A stretch of DNA of 64,000 nucleotides, taken from contig NZ_JANUGV010000001.1 in assembly GCF_024753215.1 (NCBI RefSeq), positions 1,302,001 to 1,366,000 of the forward strand. The letters are read 5' to 3'. Source of the DNA: Massilia solisilvae (GTDB lineage Bacteria; Pseudomonadota; Gammaproteobacteria; Burkholderiales; Burkholderiaceae_D). Positions within the stretch are counted from its first letter, which is position 1. Each line of letters starts with the position of its first letter. Below are positions 32,713 to 40,313 of this stretch, piece by piece. The translations under genes were made by a program, and so were the position numbers. The notes below the pieces were generated by a model. It did no database searches and was not told the DNA's origin. It saw only the letters and a list, made by a program, of their open reading frames with translations.

Positions 32713-34392
32713 ATGACACCATACGAGCGCTTCGTTCAGGCGCGCGACTTCCTGCAACGGCACCGCACCGACTACGAGACCGCCTACCGCGACTACCGCG
32801 CACCCGAGCTCGATACCTTCAACTGGGCGCTGGACTTCTTCGACCAAGAGGCCAGGGACAACCAGCGCCCCGCGCTGTGGGTGGTGGGCGACGACGGCAG
32901 CGAGCAGAAGATCTCGTTCGCCGACATGTCCTCGCGCTCGCACCAGGTCGCACAGTACTTGTATGAATGCGGCGTACGCCGCGGCGACCGTGTGCTGCTG
33001 ATGCTGCCCAACCGTGTGGAGCTGTGGGAGATCATGCTGGCCGGGATCAAGCTCGGCGCGGTGCTGGTGCCCACCACCATGCTGGTGTCCACCGCCGACC
33101 TGCAGGACCGGCTTGACCGCGGCGGCGTGCGCCACGTGATCGCACAGGCGTCCGAAGCCCTCAAGTTCGCCGGCCTGCAAGGCAGCTTCACCCGCATCGC
33201 TGTTGGCGGCAGTGCCGAGGGCTGGCGCGACTTCGAGGACAGCCGCGCCGTGACCACCGTGTTCACGCCCGACGGTCAGACCATGGCTGACGACCCGCTG
33301 CTGCTGTACTTCACTTCCGGCACCACAGCCAAACCCAAGCTGGTGCTGCACAGCCACCAGAGCTACCCGGTCGGGCACCTGTCCACCATGTACTGGATCG
33401 GCCTGCAGCAGGGCGACGTCCACTGGAACATCAGCTCCCCTGGTTGGGCCAAGCATGCGTGGAGCTGCTTCTTCGCGCCCTGGAACGCGGGCGCCACCAT
33501 CTTCGTGTACAACTACGAGCGCTTCAACGCCCGGGCAGTGCTCGACGTTGTCCAGCGCTGCGGCGTGACCTCGCTGTGCGCGCCGCCCACCGTGTGGCGC
33601 ATGATGATCCAGGAGGACCTGTCCAAGTGGAAGCCGCCGCTGCGCGAGCTGGTCGGCGCCGGCGAGCCGCTCAACCCCGAGGTGATCGACCAGGTGGCCA
33701 AGGCCTGGGGCATCCACATCCGCGACGGCTTTGGACAGTCCGAAACCACGGCGCAGATCGGCAACCCGCCGGGCCAGCCGCTCAAGCCCGGCTCGATGGG
33801 GCGGCCGCTGCCCGGCTACCGCATCGCGCTGCTGGACGCGGACGACCAGCAGGTGTTCGAAGGCGAAATCTCGGTGGCGCTCGAGCCGCGCCCGCTGGGC
33901 CTCATGCTCGGCTACGAGGGCGACGAGGCCAAGATGGCCGACGTCATGCGCGCCGGCTACTACCACACCGGCGACACGGCGACCGTGGACGAAGACGGCT
34001 ACTACTTCTACGTCGGCCGCAACGACGACGTGTTCAAGTCGTCCGACTACCGTATCAGCCCGTTCGAGCTGGAAAGCGTGCTGATCGAGCACGACGACGT
34101 GCTGGAAGCGGCGATCGTGCCGAGCCCCGACCCGGTGCGCCTGTCGGTGCCCAAGGCCTTCATCACGCTGCGCCAGGGCGCCGAGCCAAGCCGCGAGATG
34201 GCGCGCGCCATCTTTGCGTTCGCGCGCGAGCGGCTGGCGCCGTACAAGCGCATCCGCCGTATCGAGTTCCGCGAGCTGCCCAAGACCATCTCCGGCAAGA
34301 TCCGCCGCGTCGAGCTGCGCAAGCAGGAAGCCGGGCGCGGCGAGGGCGGGGCGGCCGGCGTGGAATATCGCGAGGAAGAGTTCGGCAACTGA
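32713..34392 (+). CDS. AMP-binding acyl/aryl-CoA synthetase
   Basis: A 559-residue ANL-family ligase that would activate a carboxylic acid with ATP and CoA. Motifs in order: LLYFTSGTTAKPKLVLHSH (P-loop, about 195-215), GFGQSETTAQIG, YYHTGDTATVDEDGYYFYVG, and the catalytic lysine in PKTISGKIRRVELR. The overall sequence resembles the medium-chain/benzoate-type MACS group; the substrate cannot be told from sequence. CAGGAG six bases before ATG 32713 decides the start over ATG 32668 and 32692. It stands alone; the aromatic acyl-CoA operon at 46.9 kb has no ligase of its own, so this could feed it, but nothing links them directly. Confidence 0.85.
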   Translation: MTPYERFVQARDFLQRHRTDYETAYRDYRAPELDTFNWALDFFDQEARDNQRPALWVVGDDGSEQKISFADMSSRSHQVAQYLYECGVRRGDRVLLMLPNRVELWEIMLAGIKLGAVLVPTTMLVSTADLQDRLDRGGVRHVIAQASEALKFAGLQGSFTRIAVGGSAEGWRDFEDSRAVTTVFTPDGQTMADDPLLLYFTSGTTAKPKLVLHSHQSYPVGHLSTMYWIGLQQGDVHWNISSPGWAKHAWSCFFAPWNAGATIFVYNYERFNARAVLDVVQRCGVTSLCAPPTVWRMMIQEDLSKWKPPLRELVGAGEPLNPEVIDQVAKAWGIHIRDGFGQSETTAQIGNPPGQPLKPGSMGRPLPGYRIALLDADDQQVFEGEISVALEPRPLGLMLGYEGDEAKMADVMRAGYYHTGDTATVDEDGYYFYVGRNDDVFKSSDYRISPFELESVLIEHDDVLEAAIVPSPDPVRLSVPKAFITLRQGAEPSREMARAIFAFARERLAPYKRIRRIEFRELPKTISGKIRRVELRKQEAGRGEGGAAGVEYREEEFGN

Positions 34393-34459
34393 GCACGCGC
34401 AACGCTGCGCCACGTGCCCACGCTATCGTGGGCGGCACGACAACGACAAGGAGCCAACC

Positions 34460-34951
34460 ATGCCAACCATTTCACGCATCACCCCATGCCTGTGGTTCGA
34501 CACGCAGGGAGAAGAAGCGGCCCGGTTCTACACGAGCGTGTTCCCCAACTCGCGCATCACGTCGATGACGCACTATCCGGCGGTGGGGCAGGAGCTGCAC
34601 GGCCGGGCGGCCGGATCGGCCATGACCGTCGCGTTCGAGCTGGACGGCCAGCAGTTCACGGCGCTGAACGGCGGGCCGGCATTCAAGTTCACCGAAGCGG
34701 TGTCGATGATGGTTTGTTGCGACAACCAGGACGAGGTGGACCACTACTGGCAGCGGCTGGGCGAGGGCGGCGAAGAGCGCGAATGCGGCTGGCTCAAGGA
34801 CCGCTACGGCCTGTTCTGGCAGATCGTGCCGCGCGTGCTGATGGACACACTGGTTGAAGCAAACCCCGCCAGGGTCGAGCGCGTGTTCGCCGCCATGCTC
34901 AAGATGCGGAAGATGGACGTGGCCGAACTGCGCCGCGCATTGGCCGGCTGA
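34460..34951 (+). CDS. VOC family protein (PhnB/3-demethylubiquinone methyltransferase-like fold)
   Basis: A 163-residue protein of the glyoxalase/bleomycin-resistance (VOC) superfamily. It starts ITPCLWFDTQGEEAARFYTS, has MTVAFELDGQQFTALNGGPA and ends each repeat with RYGLFWQIVPRVL, the pattern of the PhnB-like subgroup. Such proteins often bind a divalent metal or small molecule; substrate unknown. AAGGAG is seven bases before ATG 34460. Two strong hairpins follow. Confidence 0.85.
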   Translation: MPTISRITPCLWFDTQGEEAARFYTSVFPNSRITSMTHYPAVGQELHGRAAGSAMTVAFELDGQQFTALNGGPAFKFTEAVSMMVCCDNQDEVDHYWQRLGEGGEERECGWLKDRYGLFWQIVPRVLMDTLVEANPARVERVFAAMLKMRKMDVAELRRALAG

Positions 34952-34970
34952 GCGCAGAGTTCCCGGCTGC

Positions 34971-35002
34971 CCCGCCTTGCGCATGGCGACGCGCAAGGCG
35001 GG
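34971..35002. terminator. Perfect 12-bp hairpin after the VOC gene
   Basis: CCCGCCTTGCGC and GCGCAAGGCGGG form a perfect stem with an eight-base loop, starting 20 bases after the VOC stop. No U-tract follows, so it may be an attenuated or Rho-assisted terminator for the rightward gene. Confidence 0.55.
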
Positions 35003-35035
35003 TGCTGCCCGGCTGGGTTCTGGTGCCCCGCGCAG

Positions 35036-35068
35036 GCGTTCAGCCCCGCGCAAGCGGGGGCTGAACGC
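35036..35068. terminator. Second hairpin between convergent genes
   Basis: GCGTTCAGCCCCGC and GCGGGGGCTGAACGC pair with a four-base GCAA loop and one bulged base. It lies 27 bases after the stop of the leftward gene at 35095, so it could serve that gene or both directions. Confidence 0.5.
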
Positions 35069-35094
35069 GTCGGCGCGAGACCGGTGCCCGGGAT

Positions 35095-36222
35095 TCAGGC
35101 CGGCTCGGCGCAGGGCAGGACGTCGAGCGGCATGCCGGCACTGGCTGCACAGCCGATGCACGCGCCGAGATAGACGGCAGCGGTCAACGCCCCGGCCACG
35201 GCAAGGAAATCGGAGAGGACGCCGGCACCGACCAGCTCAGCCACAGTGACCGCCGTGCCGTATTGTTTCACCGCGTTTGATAGCGCGGTGATCGTGGCAA
35301 GGGCCATCTGCATGGTGGAGAACGCCGAGTCCGGTACAGGCATGCCTTTCGATTTCAGGCATGACTGGAAGCGGGACTGGAAGTCGCCCGCACCGTCGGC
35401 AAGCGCGTTGGCTGCAACTGCGGCGTCACCGCTGAAGGTTCGGTCGCACAGCCAACAAGCGGCGCCGTATTGCGCATGAGCGGCCATGATCGCCGCGCTG
35501 CGCTGGATCCAGTCGTCGATCTTGTTTGCTTCCTTCAACTCGGAGTCGAGGACATCCTTTGCGGCCTGGTAGCAGGCGGATCGCTGTGCGTTCGACTCGG
35601 GTACGATCCCCGACGACTCATGTGCGAACGCCGCGAACGGCCCGTCCGAACGTGGCATACCGGTATCCCGCGCTACCAGCTCGTTGACGAGGGCGGCCTC
35701 GAGGTGGTTGAAGCGGTAGCGTGGGGTGTTCCCGTGCGCTTCCGGTTGCGGGTAATTCATGTCGGCCAAACGCATGGTCCCCTGTACCGAAGTCAACGCA
35801 TTACGCGCGCTGGACAAGACGCTGCGCCAGGTGGCCGGATCGACGCCAGGAAAAGGCCACGCCGTGATGTCGAGGCCGCCAGCCTTCGTGCCCACATAGT
35901 GCGGTGCGAGCTCGAGGATGACCGAGCCATCCGCCTCCTTGCTGGCGTTTTCGTAATAACCCACGACGAATTTCAATGCCTCCGCCAGCAGCTGGCCGAC
36001 CGGAACCGGAAAGCCAGCGACCGGCACCGGCGGCAAGGATGAGAGCGATTTCGCGACACTCGCCACGACTTGGTCGATAGCTCCCTGGGCGACTTGGACG
36101 TACCCGCTTGCACATTTGATACACAAAAATTGCTCTGTGTACGTCTGGCGGCCATTGAAGTATGTCATGTCGTACTTGAGCGGCGCGCTGACCCACACCG
36201 TTACCCCTTTAACGAGATCCAT
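35095..36222 (-). CDS. Hypothetical protein, 375 residues, hydrophobic C-terminus
   Basis: I recognise no family. The N-terminus lacks a signal peptide. There are two CxxC pairs (Cys34/Cys37 in FLCIKCASG and Cys256/Cys259 in AACWLCDRTF) that could bind zinc or form a redox site. Residues about 323-360 are strongly hydrophobic and glycine-rich (VAELVGAGVLSDFLAVAGAL, YLGACIGCAASAG), like a membrane hairpin or pore segment. GGGGGAGA lies upstream of ATG 36222, which is preferred over a start at 36408. The upstream 190 bases are clearly richer in A+T than the surroundings and hold a perfect inverted repeat, which suggests acquired DNA. A toxin or effector is possible but unsupported. Confidence 0.7.
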   Translation of the reverse strand: MDLVKGVTVWVSAPLKYDMTYFNGRQTYTEQFLCIKCASGYVQVAQGAIDQVVASVAKSLSSLPPVPVAGFPVPVGQLLAEALKFVVGYYENASKEADGSVILELAPHYVGTKAGGLDITAWPFPGVDPATWRSVLSSARNALTSVQGTMRLADMNYPQPEAHGNTPRYRFNHLEAALVNELVARDTGMPRSDGPFAAFAHESSGIVPESNAQRSACYQAAKDVLDSELKEANKIDDWIQRSAAIMAAHAQYGAACWLCDRTFSGDAAVAANALADGAGDFQSRFQSCLKSKGMPVPDSAFSTMQMALATITALSNAVKQYGTAVTVAELVGAGVLSDFLAVAGALTAAVYLGACIGCAASAGMPLDVLPCAEPA

Positions 36223-36255
36223 GCTTGTCTCCCCCTGGTTGAAGTGGTGAAGCGA

Positions 36256-36274
36256 TTCGACAGGAATTGTCGAA
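36256..36274. promoter_or_regulatory. Perfect inverted repeat upstream of the 375-residue gene
   Basis: TTCGACA-N5-TGTCGAA lies 34-52 bases upstream of the start on the minus strand. Its position fits an operator or a leader hairpin. Confidence 0.45.
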
Positions 36275-36408
36275 ATTTCATGGTATCCATTTTCGGCACG
36301 GCAAAGACTGGCATGTCTCGTAATCGACACACCAGTCATAAGAAACATGGTTTTGATTAAGTTTGCACGCGCGAAACGACCCACCATGCATTGTTCGCGC
36401 CGCGGCAA

Positions 36409-37500
36409 TCAAAGGTGCAACCGCGCCGCCTCCCGCACGAACCCCGCAATCTCGTCCTTGAGCGCCTTCGGCTCCACCACATACGAGCGGTGCGCCTCGG
36501 CCTGCAACATGCGCACCAGCTGCAGCGAATACATCACGGTGGCCTGCAGCTCGTACGTCCCGTCCCCGCGCTTGACGATGCGCTGGTCCGCCGCCATCGG
36601 CGTTTCGCGATAGCTGTCGCATAGCGCCTGCCCGTCGGCATTGTCCGCAAAGCGCAGCTTGAGCGCGATCTTCCCCTTGTCGAAGAACTGCAGCTGCCCG
36701 TTCCCCAGTGCCGCCTCGAGACTCGGCAAGCCGCGCGCCACCGGCTCCTGCCGCCGCCGCGCCACGCGCCGGACGCGGTCGATCCGGAAGGTCTGCACCG
36801 GCCCCGGCGCGCGCTTGTGCACGTTCTCCTCCTTCACCGCCAGCAGGTAAAAGAACAGCCCCTGCTTGACCAGCCCGACCGGATGCAGCCGGTACGCCGT
36901 CTCCCCGCTGCTGCGGGCCGTGCGGTAGGCCAGGTCCAGCTGCTCCCCGTGCAGCAGCGCCTCGTTGATCTCCTGCAGGTGCGGCATGTTCAACTCGGGC
37001 GGCCGCAATGCCGGCCCGTCCGCGATCACCCGCACACGCTCGCGGAACTGCGCCTGCGGCTGGTTCGCATGCAGCGACAGCACCCGGTTCGACACTTTCA
37101 GGTACTGCATCAGTGACTCGTACGCGGACGCCGGCATGAAGAACTTCAGCTCCTGCTCCACAAGACTCAGTAACAACGCGTCTTCATTGGACAGCGTACG
37201 AAACAGCAGCGCCTTGCTGTTTGGCGTGTGGCTCCAGCGCGGCACGCGGGCGTCTTCTTCATCCATCCCCTGCTGCAGGTCCACGCCGATGCCGCGCCAC
37301 ACCGAGCCCACTGCGTCGATCGCCTCCAGGTCGCGCTCCACCGTGCGCCGCCCGCAGTCGAAGCCGCTCGCATTGAGGTAGTCGGTCAGCTCGCCCACGG
37401 TGCGCCCGGCCGCGGGCGCGTGGCCGACCGGCAGCCGGTCGAGCAGGGCGATGCGCCGTGCCAGGGTCTGTTCGCTTGCCTGTTTGCCTTTTCCGCTCAT
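36409..37500 (-). CDS. WYL-domain transcriptional regulator (YafY type)
   Basis: A 363-residue regulator. An N-terminal winged helix-turn-helix (about 12-70, TVGELTDYLNASGFDCGRRT then VERDLEAIDAVG) is followed by a WYL sensor domain (about 165-260, with RLHPVGLVKQGLFFYLLAVK and FRIDRVRRV) and the WCX C-terminal extension. WYL domains bind small ligands or nucleic acid and often act in stress or defence control. It is divergent from the small exported protein at 37576, with a near-palindrome between them. Confidence 0.88.
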   Translation of the reverse strand: MSGKGKQASEQTLARRIALLDRLPVGHAPAAGRTVGELTDYLNASGFDCGRRTVERDLEAIDAVGSVWRGIGVDLQQGMDEEDARVPRWSHTPNSKALLFRTLSNEDALLLSLVEQELKFFMPASAYESLMQYLKVSNRVLSLHANQPQAQFRERVRVIADGPALRPPELNMPHLQEINEALLHGEQLDLAYRTARSSGETAYRLHPVGLVKQGLFFYLLAVKEENVHKRAPGPVQTFRIDRVRRVARRRQEPVARGLPSLEAALGNGQLQFFDKGKIALKLRFADNADGQALCDSYRETPMAADQRIVKRGDGTYELQATVMYSLQLVRMLQAEAHRSYVVEPKALKDEIAGFVREAARLHL

Positions 37501-37519
37501 GTTTTTTATGCGTCACATA

Positions 37520-37536
37520 TTGTCGCGTATCGACTA
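37520..37536. promoter_or_regulatory. Near-palindrome between the WYL regulator and the next gene
   Basis: TTGTCG-N5-CGACTA (11 of 12 arm bases symmetric) lies 20 bases before the WYL start and 40 bases before the rightward ATG. It could be the regulator's own operator; weak evidence. Confidence 0.35.
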
Positions 37537-37575
37537 TAGCATGAGCACATCAGACAAACACAAGAGGAGAACAAG

Positions 37576-37920
37576 ATGAGCATCCAATCCGTGACCCAGG
37601 TTCGCCGTTCGCTGCTGCGCGGCGCATTCGCCCTGATTGGCCTGGCCGCCGGCACCGCTGCCCAGGCCCGCACCGCGCCGCGCGCGCGCCGCCGCTCGCG
37701 CGACGAAATGCTGTACGAGCAGGCCTTGAACCTGGTGCAGCAGCACTTCGACCAGCACGGTGACGTGATCGCCGGCCCGGTCTCGCTGCTGCAGCGCCAG
37801 TACGGGCTGGGCTACGGCCAGGCGCTGGAACTGGCCGGGCAGCTCGAGCAGGCGCAGGTCTGGACCGTGTTCCGCGACGCCGCCGGCATGCGCTGCGCGC
37901 GCCGCCAGATCCGGATCTGA
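37576..37920 (+). CDS. Exported protein with FtsK-gamma-like winged helix
   Basis: A 114-residue protein in two parts. Residues 1-32 look like an export signal with paired arginines (VRRSLLRGAFALIGLAAGTA then AQA). Residues about 44-97 resemble the DNA-binding gamma domain of FtsK: DEMLYEQALNLVQQ, then VSLLQRQYGLGYGQALELAG and LEQAQVW match the family's D-x-LY-x-x-A, S-x-LQR-x-x-x-IGYNRA and E-x-x-GVV pattern. A KOPS-type DNA-binding fold behind a signal is odd, since DNA is cytosolic. Either the hydrophobic stretch is a membrane anchor or the fold has another job. AGAGGAGA precedes the ATG. Confidence 0.7.
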   Translation: MSIQSVTQVRRSLLRGAFALIGLAAGTAAQARTAPRARRRSRDEMLYEQALNLVQQHFDQHGDVIAGPVSLLQRQYGLGYGQALELAGQLEQAQVWTVFRDAAGMRCARRQIRI

Positions 37921-38007
37921 AGCGGCTGTATTAAGTGTGCGCGGTGGCGCCCACGATTCTTCCATAATACGGGCAGTTCAACTCTCGCCTGCGGCATCAT
38001 CGTGTTC

Positions 38008-38505
38008 ATGTCCACCATCGCAAAGCCGGGCGCGCGCAGGGCGCCGCCGGCGTACGAAGTCAAGTCTTCACCGGTCCACGGCAACGGCGTGTTCGCCAGC
38101 CGCAAAATTCCGGCCGGCGAGCGCATCGTCGAATACAAGGGCGAACGCATCAGCTGGGACGAAGCGATCGAGCGCGCCCAGCGCCGCGGCGGCCCGGTCA
38201 ACCACACCTTCTATTTCAGCCTGCATGACGGCCGCGTGATCGACGGCGGCAGCCGCGGCAACCAGGCGCGCTTCATCAACCATGCTTGCTCCCCAAACTG
38301 CGAGGCGTTCGAGGAGAACGGACGGGTCTACATCCACGCGCTGCGCGACATCGAGGCCGGCGAGGAACTGAACTACAATTACGCCTTGATCTACGATGAG
38401 CGACATACGCCGGCGCTCAAGCGCCTGTTCGAATGCCGTTGCGGCACCGAGGGCTGCACCGGCACGATGCTCGCGCCCAAGCGCCGCCGCAGCAAGGCGG
38501 CGTAA
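38008..38505 (+). CDS. SET domain protein lysine methyltransferase-like
   Basis: A 165-residue protein that is almost entirely one SET domain. It shows VKSSPVHGNGVFASRKIPAG, ARFINHACSPNCEAFEENG (SAM-binding NHxCxPN), GEELNYNYAL (catalytic Tyr region) and a post-SET zinc-binding ECRCGTEGCTGTM. Bacterial SET proteins methylate lysines on a range of proteins; the target is unknown. GTG 38002 is an alternative start six bases earlier. It is 18 bases before pncB, so the two may be co-transcribed. Confidence 0.9.
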   Translation: MSTIAKPGARRAPPAYEVKSSPVHGNGVFASRKIPAGERIVEYKGERISWDEAIERAQRRGGPVNHTFYFSLHDGRVIDGGSRGNQARFINHACSPNCEAFEENGRVYIHALRDIEAGEELNYNYALIYDERHTPALKRLFECRCGTEGCTGTMLAPKRRRSKAA

Positions 38506-38523
38506 CGAACCGCCAGGGAGCTC

Positions 38524-39711
38524 ATGAAACCCGTCGTCCGCAGCCTGCTCGAAACCGATCTCTACAAGTTCACGATGTGGCAGGCGCTGCTGCACCGGCA
38601 TCCCGGCGCCCACGGCGAGTACGAATTCAAGTGCCGCAACCAGCCCGAGTTCCCGCTGGCCGAGCTCAAGGAAGCGGTGGAGCGCGAGCTCGACCACCTG
38701 TGCTCCTTGATGTTCACCGACGAGGAAGTGGCCTACCTGCGCAGCCTGCGCTTCATCAAGAGCGACTTCGCCGATTTCCTCACCGTCTTCCGCTTCCAGC
38801 GCAAATTCATCACGGTGGAAACGGACGGCCCGCACCTGCGCATCAAGGCCGTCGGCCCCGTGGTGCACGTGATGGGCTTTGAAATCTACGTGCTCTATAT
38901 CGTCAACGAGCTGTATTTCCGCCGCTTCGACCAGGCCGGCGCGCTGCTCGAGGCGCGCAAACGCCTGGCCGGCAAGATCGCCGAGCTGCGCGCCTTCGAC
39001 AAGGAGCCGCACCGCAGCAACCCGTTCGAGTTCTTCGACTTCGGCGTGCGCCGCCGCTTTTCGGGCGACTGGCACGACGAGGTGGTGCGCACGCTGGCGC
39101 GCGAGGTGCCGCAGTACTTCAAGGGCACCTCCAACGTGCACCTGGCGCGCAAGTACAACCTGGTGCCGATCGGTACCATGGCGCACGAGTACATGCAGGC
39201 CTTCCAGTCGTTCGGCGTGCGGCTGCGCGACTTCCAGAAGGCCGCGCTGGAGGATTGGGTGCAGGAGTATCGCGGCGACCTTGGCACCGCGCTCACCGAC
39301 GTGGTGGGCATGAACGCCTTCCTCAACGACTTCGACCTGTACTTTGCCAAGCTGTTCGACGGCCTGCGCCACGACTCGGGCGACCCGGTGGAGTGGGGCG
39401 AAAAGGCGATCGCCCATTATCACAAGCTGCGCATCGACCCGCGCACCAAGCGGCTGGTGTTCTCGGACAGCCTGTCGGTGCCCAAGGCGCTGTCGCTGTA
39501 CCGTCACTTCGGCGACCGTATCATGACCGGCTTCGGCATCGGCACCAGGCTGACCAACGACACCGGCATCGAGCCGCTGAACATCGTCATGAAGCTGGTG
39601 CGCTGCAACGGCCAGGCAGTGGCCAAGCTGGCCGATACGCCGGGCAAGTCGCAATGCACGGACGAGACCTTCCTGGCCTACCTGCGGCAGGTCTTCAACC
39701 ACTACGTTTGA
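38524..39711 (+). CDS. pncB: Nicotinate phosphoribosyltransferase
   Basis: A 395-residue enzyme that makes nicotinate mononucleotide from nicotinate and PRPP in NAD salvage. It starts SLLETDLYKFTMWQA, has EFFDFGVRRRFSGDWHDE and GTSNVHLARKYNLVPIGTMA, and the catalytic/PRPP region GLRHDSGDPVEWGEKAI and TGFGIGTRLTND. The length is normal for the family. AGGGAG lies four bases before the ATG. A 7-bp hairpin (39713-39731) begins two bases after the stop. Confidence 0.95.
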   Translation: MKPVVRSLLETDLYKFTMWQALLHRHPGAHGEYEFKCRNQPEFPLAELKEAVERELDHLCSLMFTDEEVAYLRSLRFIKSDFADFLTVFRFQRKFITVETDGPHLRIKAVGPVVHVMGFEIYVLYIVNELYFRRFDQAGALLEARKRLAGKIAELRAFDKEPHRSNPFEFFDFGVRRRFSGDWHDEVVRTLAREVPQYFKGTSNVHLARKYNLVPIGTMAHEYMQAFQSFGVRLRDFQKAALEDWVQEYRGDLGTALTDVVGMNAFLNDFDLYFAKLFDGLRHDSGDPVEWGEKAIAHYHKLRIDPRTKRLVFSDSLSVPKALSLYRHFGDRIMTGFGIGTRLTNDTGIEPLNIVMKLVRCNGQAVAKLADTPGKSQCTDETFLAYLRQVFNHYV

Positions 39712-39733
39712 GGCCATGCATTGCGCATGGCGC

Positions 39734-39761
39734 TTGACTCGCGGTGCGGCTGCGCTAGGAT
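39734..39761 (+). promoter_or_regulatory. Sigma70-type promoter of the DUF4019 gene
   Basis: TTGACT (39734-39739) and TAGGAT (39756-39761) are separated by 16 bases. The expected transcript start near 39768 gives a ~26-base leader holding CAGGAG. A 7-bp hairpin just upstream (GCCATGC/GCATGGC) separates it from pncB. Confidence 0.6.
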
Positions 39762-39793
39762 GGGCGCCAGTCCATCAACGCCAGGAGAAACGC

Positions 39794-40240
39794 ATGAAGT
39801 TCCGCTGCCTGTTCGCTGTCGCTGCCTTTGCCGCGACCCTTGCCCATGCCCAGGACAACAACGTCAACGAAGCAACGGCCGCCGCGGAAAGCTGGCTGGC
39901 CCAGGTCGACAAGGGCGACGTCGCCGGCTCGTGGGACAACATGGCCAGCGTGTCGCAAAAGATGGTGAGCAAGGCGGACTGGGAAAAATCGGTGCGCGGC
40001 GCGCGCGACCCGTATGGCAAGCCGGTGTCGCGGCGGCTGGCTACTGCGGTGGCCACCCGGGCGCTGCCCGGCGCGCCGGAAGGCGAGTACGTGGTCATCC
40101 AGTACAACACCAGGTTCAACCAGTTGCCCGCCAACCAGATCGGCATCGAGACCGTCACGCCCATGCGCGACAAGGACGGCAAGTGGCGGGTATCCGGCTA
40201 TTACATCAAGACGGTGCCGCACAACGAGCTCAAGGACTGA
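39794..40240 (+). CDS. DUF4019 domain exported protein
   Basis: A 148-residue protein with a Sec signal peptide (FRCLFAVAAFAATLAHAQ) and a single DUF4019 domain (AAAESWLAQVDKGDVAGSWD, then EYVVIQYNTRFNQLPANQIG and DGKWRVSGYYIK). The fold resembles a small SnoaL/NTF2-like cone with no known activity. CAGGAG lies ten bases before the ATG. A family 1 repeat follows within three bases of the stop. Confidence 0.85.
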   Translation: MKFRCLFAVAAFAATLAHAQDNNVNEATAAAESWLAQVDKGDVAGSWDNMASVSQKMVSKADWEKSVRGARDPYGKPVSRRLATAVATRALPGAPEGEYVVIQYNTRFNQLPANQIGIETVTPMRDKDGKWRVSGYYIKTVPHNELKD

Positions 40241-40243
40241 GGC

Positions 40244-40277
40244 GTAGGGTCGGCAGCTTGGCTGCCCACGCGTTCGA
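40244..40277. repeat. Intergenic palindromic repeat, family 1, diverged single unit
   Basis: GTAGGGTCGGCAGCTTGG then CTGCCCACGCGTTCGA, between the convergent DUF4019 and topoisomerase IB genes. It keeps the CTGCCCACGCGTTC arm with one change in the other arm. A second hairpin-like stretch (CCAGCGCTGGCGCTGG) follows at 40278-40293. Confidence 0.65.
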
Positions 40278-40313
40278 CCAGCGCTGGCGCTGGCTGAACG
40301 CCCATGCCACGCG

